This document shows, in pieces, positions 62,560-63,693 of a DNA stretch of 63,693 nucleotides (positions within the stretch are counted from its first letter, which is position 1; every line of letters begins with the position of its first letter). The stretch comes from Rhodospirillales bacterium (GTDB taxonomy: Bacteria > Pseudomonadota > Alphaproteobacteria > TMED109). The position numbers and the translations under genes are program-made. Location of the stretch: contig JAPPED010000010.1 of NCBI GenBank assembly GCA_028824295.1, positions 1-63,693 of the forward strand, written 5' to 3'. The notes under the pieces are model-generated. The model did not search any database. It had not been told where the DNA came from and saw only the letters and a list, made by a program, of their open reading frames with translations.

Positions 62560-63693
62560 CTTCGAGGTCCATATCGATCTTGACGGCCGTACCCGGCAGG
62601 TCGGGCTGGCGAGAAGCAATCGCGTTCGCGGCAGGGAGACTATCGTCTTCGGGTATGACGGCGCCTGGCTGGAAGACCCTGACAGGTTCTCGCTGGAGCC
62701 TGCGCTTGCGCTGGGACCAGGCGACTTCCCGTCGCCCGCTGGCCTAGCGACCTTCGGATCCATCGGTGATTCGGCGCCCGATAGCTGGGGCCACCGGCTG
62801 ATGCAGCGTGCCGAGCGCCGCCTTGCCGAACGCGAAGGCCGCGCCGTTCGCACGCTCCTGGAGAGCGATTATCTCCTTGGCGTGATGGACGAGACCCGGC
62901 TGGGTGCGCTGCGCTTCCGTCGGGCCGGGGACAACACCTTCCAGGCTCCGCCTCGCGCAGGCGTGCCGGCACTGATCGAGCTCGGCCGCCTGCTTCGGAT
63001 CACCGAGCGGATTCTCCGCGACGAGGAAACCGACGAAGATCTCTGGCTCATCTTCGCCCCCGGCTCCTCCCTGGGCGGTGCGCGCCCGAAGGCGTCGGTG
63101 GTCGACCAGCACGGCCGCCTCTCGATCGCCAAGTTTCCGAAGGAGACCGACGACTACTGCATGGAAACCTGGGAGGAGATTGCGCTGCGCCTCGCCGGCC
63201 AGGCCGGGATCGCCACGCCCATGCACGATCTGATCGACGTCGCCGGCAAGAAGGTCATGCTGTCACGGCGCTTCGATCGCCAGGAAACGATCCGCATTCC
63301 GTTCCTGTCGGCGATGGCGATGATGGGCGCGCGAGACGGCGAGCGCGGCAGCTACCCCGAGATCGTCGATGCCCTCGCGGAACATGGTGCCCAGGGAAAG
63401 ACGGACGCCCACGCCCTTTATCGGCGCGTCGTCTTCAGCGTGCTGATCTCCAATGTCGACGATCACCTGCGCAACCACGGCTTCCTGTGGCTCGGCAGGA
63501 CGGGATGGTCGCTGTCCCCCGCCTACGATCTCAATCCTGTGCCCTCGGACCTCAAGGCGCGAATCCTGACCACCAACATCGATCTCGACGAGGGCACCTG
63601 TTCGCTCGATCTGTTGGAGGCCGCCTCCGGGTTCTTCGCGCTCACGCTGGCGCAGGCTCGTTCGATCATCAAAGAAGTCGCGACCGTGACCGC
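62552..63693 (+). CDS. HipA-type serine/threonine kinase toxin, 3' end outside window
   Basis: About 380 residues are visible from ATG 62552, running off the window. HipA kinases phosphorylate aminoacyl-tRNA synthetases and cause growth arrest. The Gly-rich loop region FAPGSSLGGARPKASVV contains the autophosphorylated Ser equivalent. LSIAKFPKETDDY has the ATP lysine, and VLISNVDDHLRNHGFLW is the catalytic Asp/His/Asn motif; LSPAYDLNPVPSD is the metal-site DLNP. The N-terminal HipA_N-like domain is at about residues 5-105. A GxG/RxGAL-like LGALRFRRAG segment matches the family. Confidence 0.9.
   Translation, partial: MADFEVHIDLDGRTRQVGLARSNRVRGRETIVFGYDGAWLEDPDRFSLEPALALGPGDFPSPAGLATFGSIGDSAPDSWGHRLMQRAERRLAEREGRAVRTLLESDYLLGVMDETRLGALRFRRAGDNTFQAPPRAGVPALIELGRLLRITERILRDEETDEDLWLIFAPGSSLGGARPKASVVDQHGRLSIAKFPKETDDYCMETWEEIALRLAGQAGIATPMHDLIDVAGKKVMLSRRFDRQETIRIPFLSAMAMMGARDGERGSYPEIVDALAEHGAQGKTDAHALYRRVVFSVLISNVDDHLRNHGFLWLGRTGWSLSPAYDLNPVPSDLKARILTTNIDLDEGTCSLDLLEAASGFFALTLAQARSIIKEVATVT

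Overview
The window is high-GC DNA (mid-60s percent by eye) from an alphaproteobacterium. The family content shows this: an NDUFA12-type complex I accessory protein, TrcR/DUF1013, DUF2155, a TIGR02300 protein just upstream of tRNA-Ala(GGC), and the gene orders rph-rdgB-hemW, hisB-hisH-hisA-hisF-hisI-hisE and aroQ-accB-accC-aat. A Rhodospirillales-like lineage is plausible, but the genus cannot be read from the sequence.

Region 1 (1-31990) is mostly core chromosome. It holds rsmB (5' end outside the window), rph, rdgB and hemW as one overlapping run, then an LpoA-like lipoprotein, a BON lipoprotein and gshB. A compact minus-strand histidine operon follows (hisB, hisH, a GNAT acetyltransferase, hisA, hisF, hisI, hisE, HIT protein). 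After it come a cyclase-family hydrolase, truA, an acyl-CoA ligase, an exported nucleoside phosphorylase-like protein, a DUF4143 ATPase, a GT4 glycosyltransferase beside a broken LpxH-like gene, curA, a fused thiS-thiG, aroQ/accB/accC/aat, and DUF2155/mlaD/NDUFA12. TrcR, an exported SRPBCC protein, a decayed gamma-glutamyltransferase fragment, the TIGR02300 protein and tRNA-Ala close the region.

Region 2 (about 31990-45360) is accessory and patchy, with long stretches lacking genes. It carries a DUF6036 nucleotidyltransferase pair, a MazF/RHH pair, an orphan frameshifted Phd antitoxin and a HigB/HigA pair. Between these sit a DUF3365 haem protein, an EmrA/EmrB efflux pair behind two matching dyads, a LarA-like protein, a universal stress protein and a TauD-family dioxygenase.

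Region 3 (45360-63693) mixes metabolism and signalling. It has an ECF sigma factor translationally coupled to a membrane-anchored YfbK-type VWA protein, a TbpB-like lipoprotein gene cut by one in-frame TAG, and an aspartate aminotransferase. A small-molecule kinase overlaps an enolase homologue that has lost the active-site histidine. Then come VapBC, a gamma-glutamylcyclotransferase, a TRAP transporter (DctP, DctQ, DctM) followed by an acyl-CoA ligase, a second DUF4143 ATPase, and HipBA running off the end.

The most promising undescribed unit is the overlapping kinase plus non-canonical enolase pair (51387-53667). A second theme is the control regions of the toxin-antitoxin and DUF4143 genes: near-consensus promoters very close to, or abutting, the start codon, overlaid by clear dyads, or in one case a four-copy 22-bp repeat.
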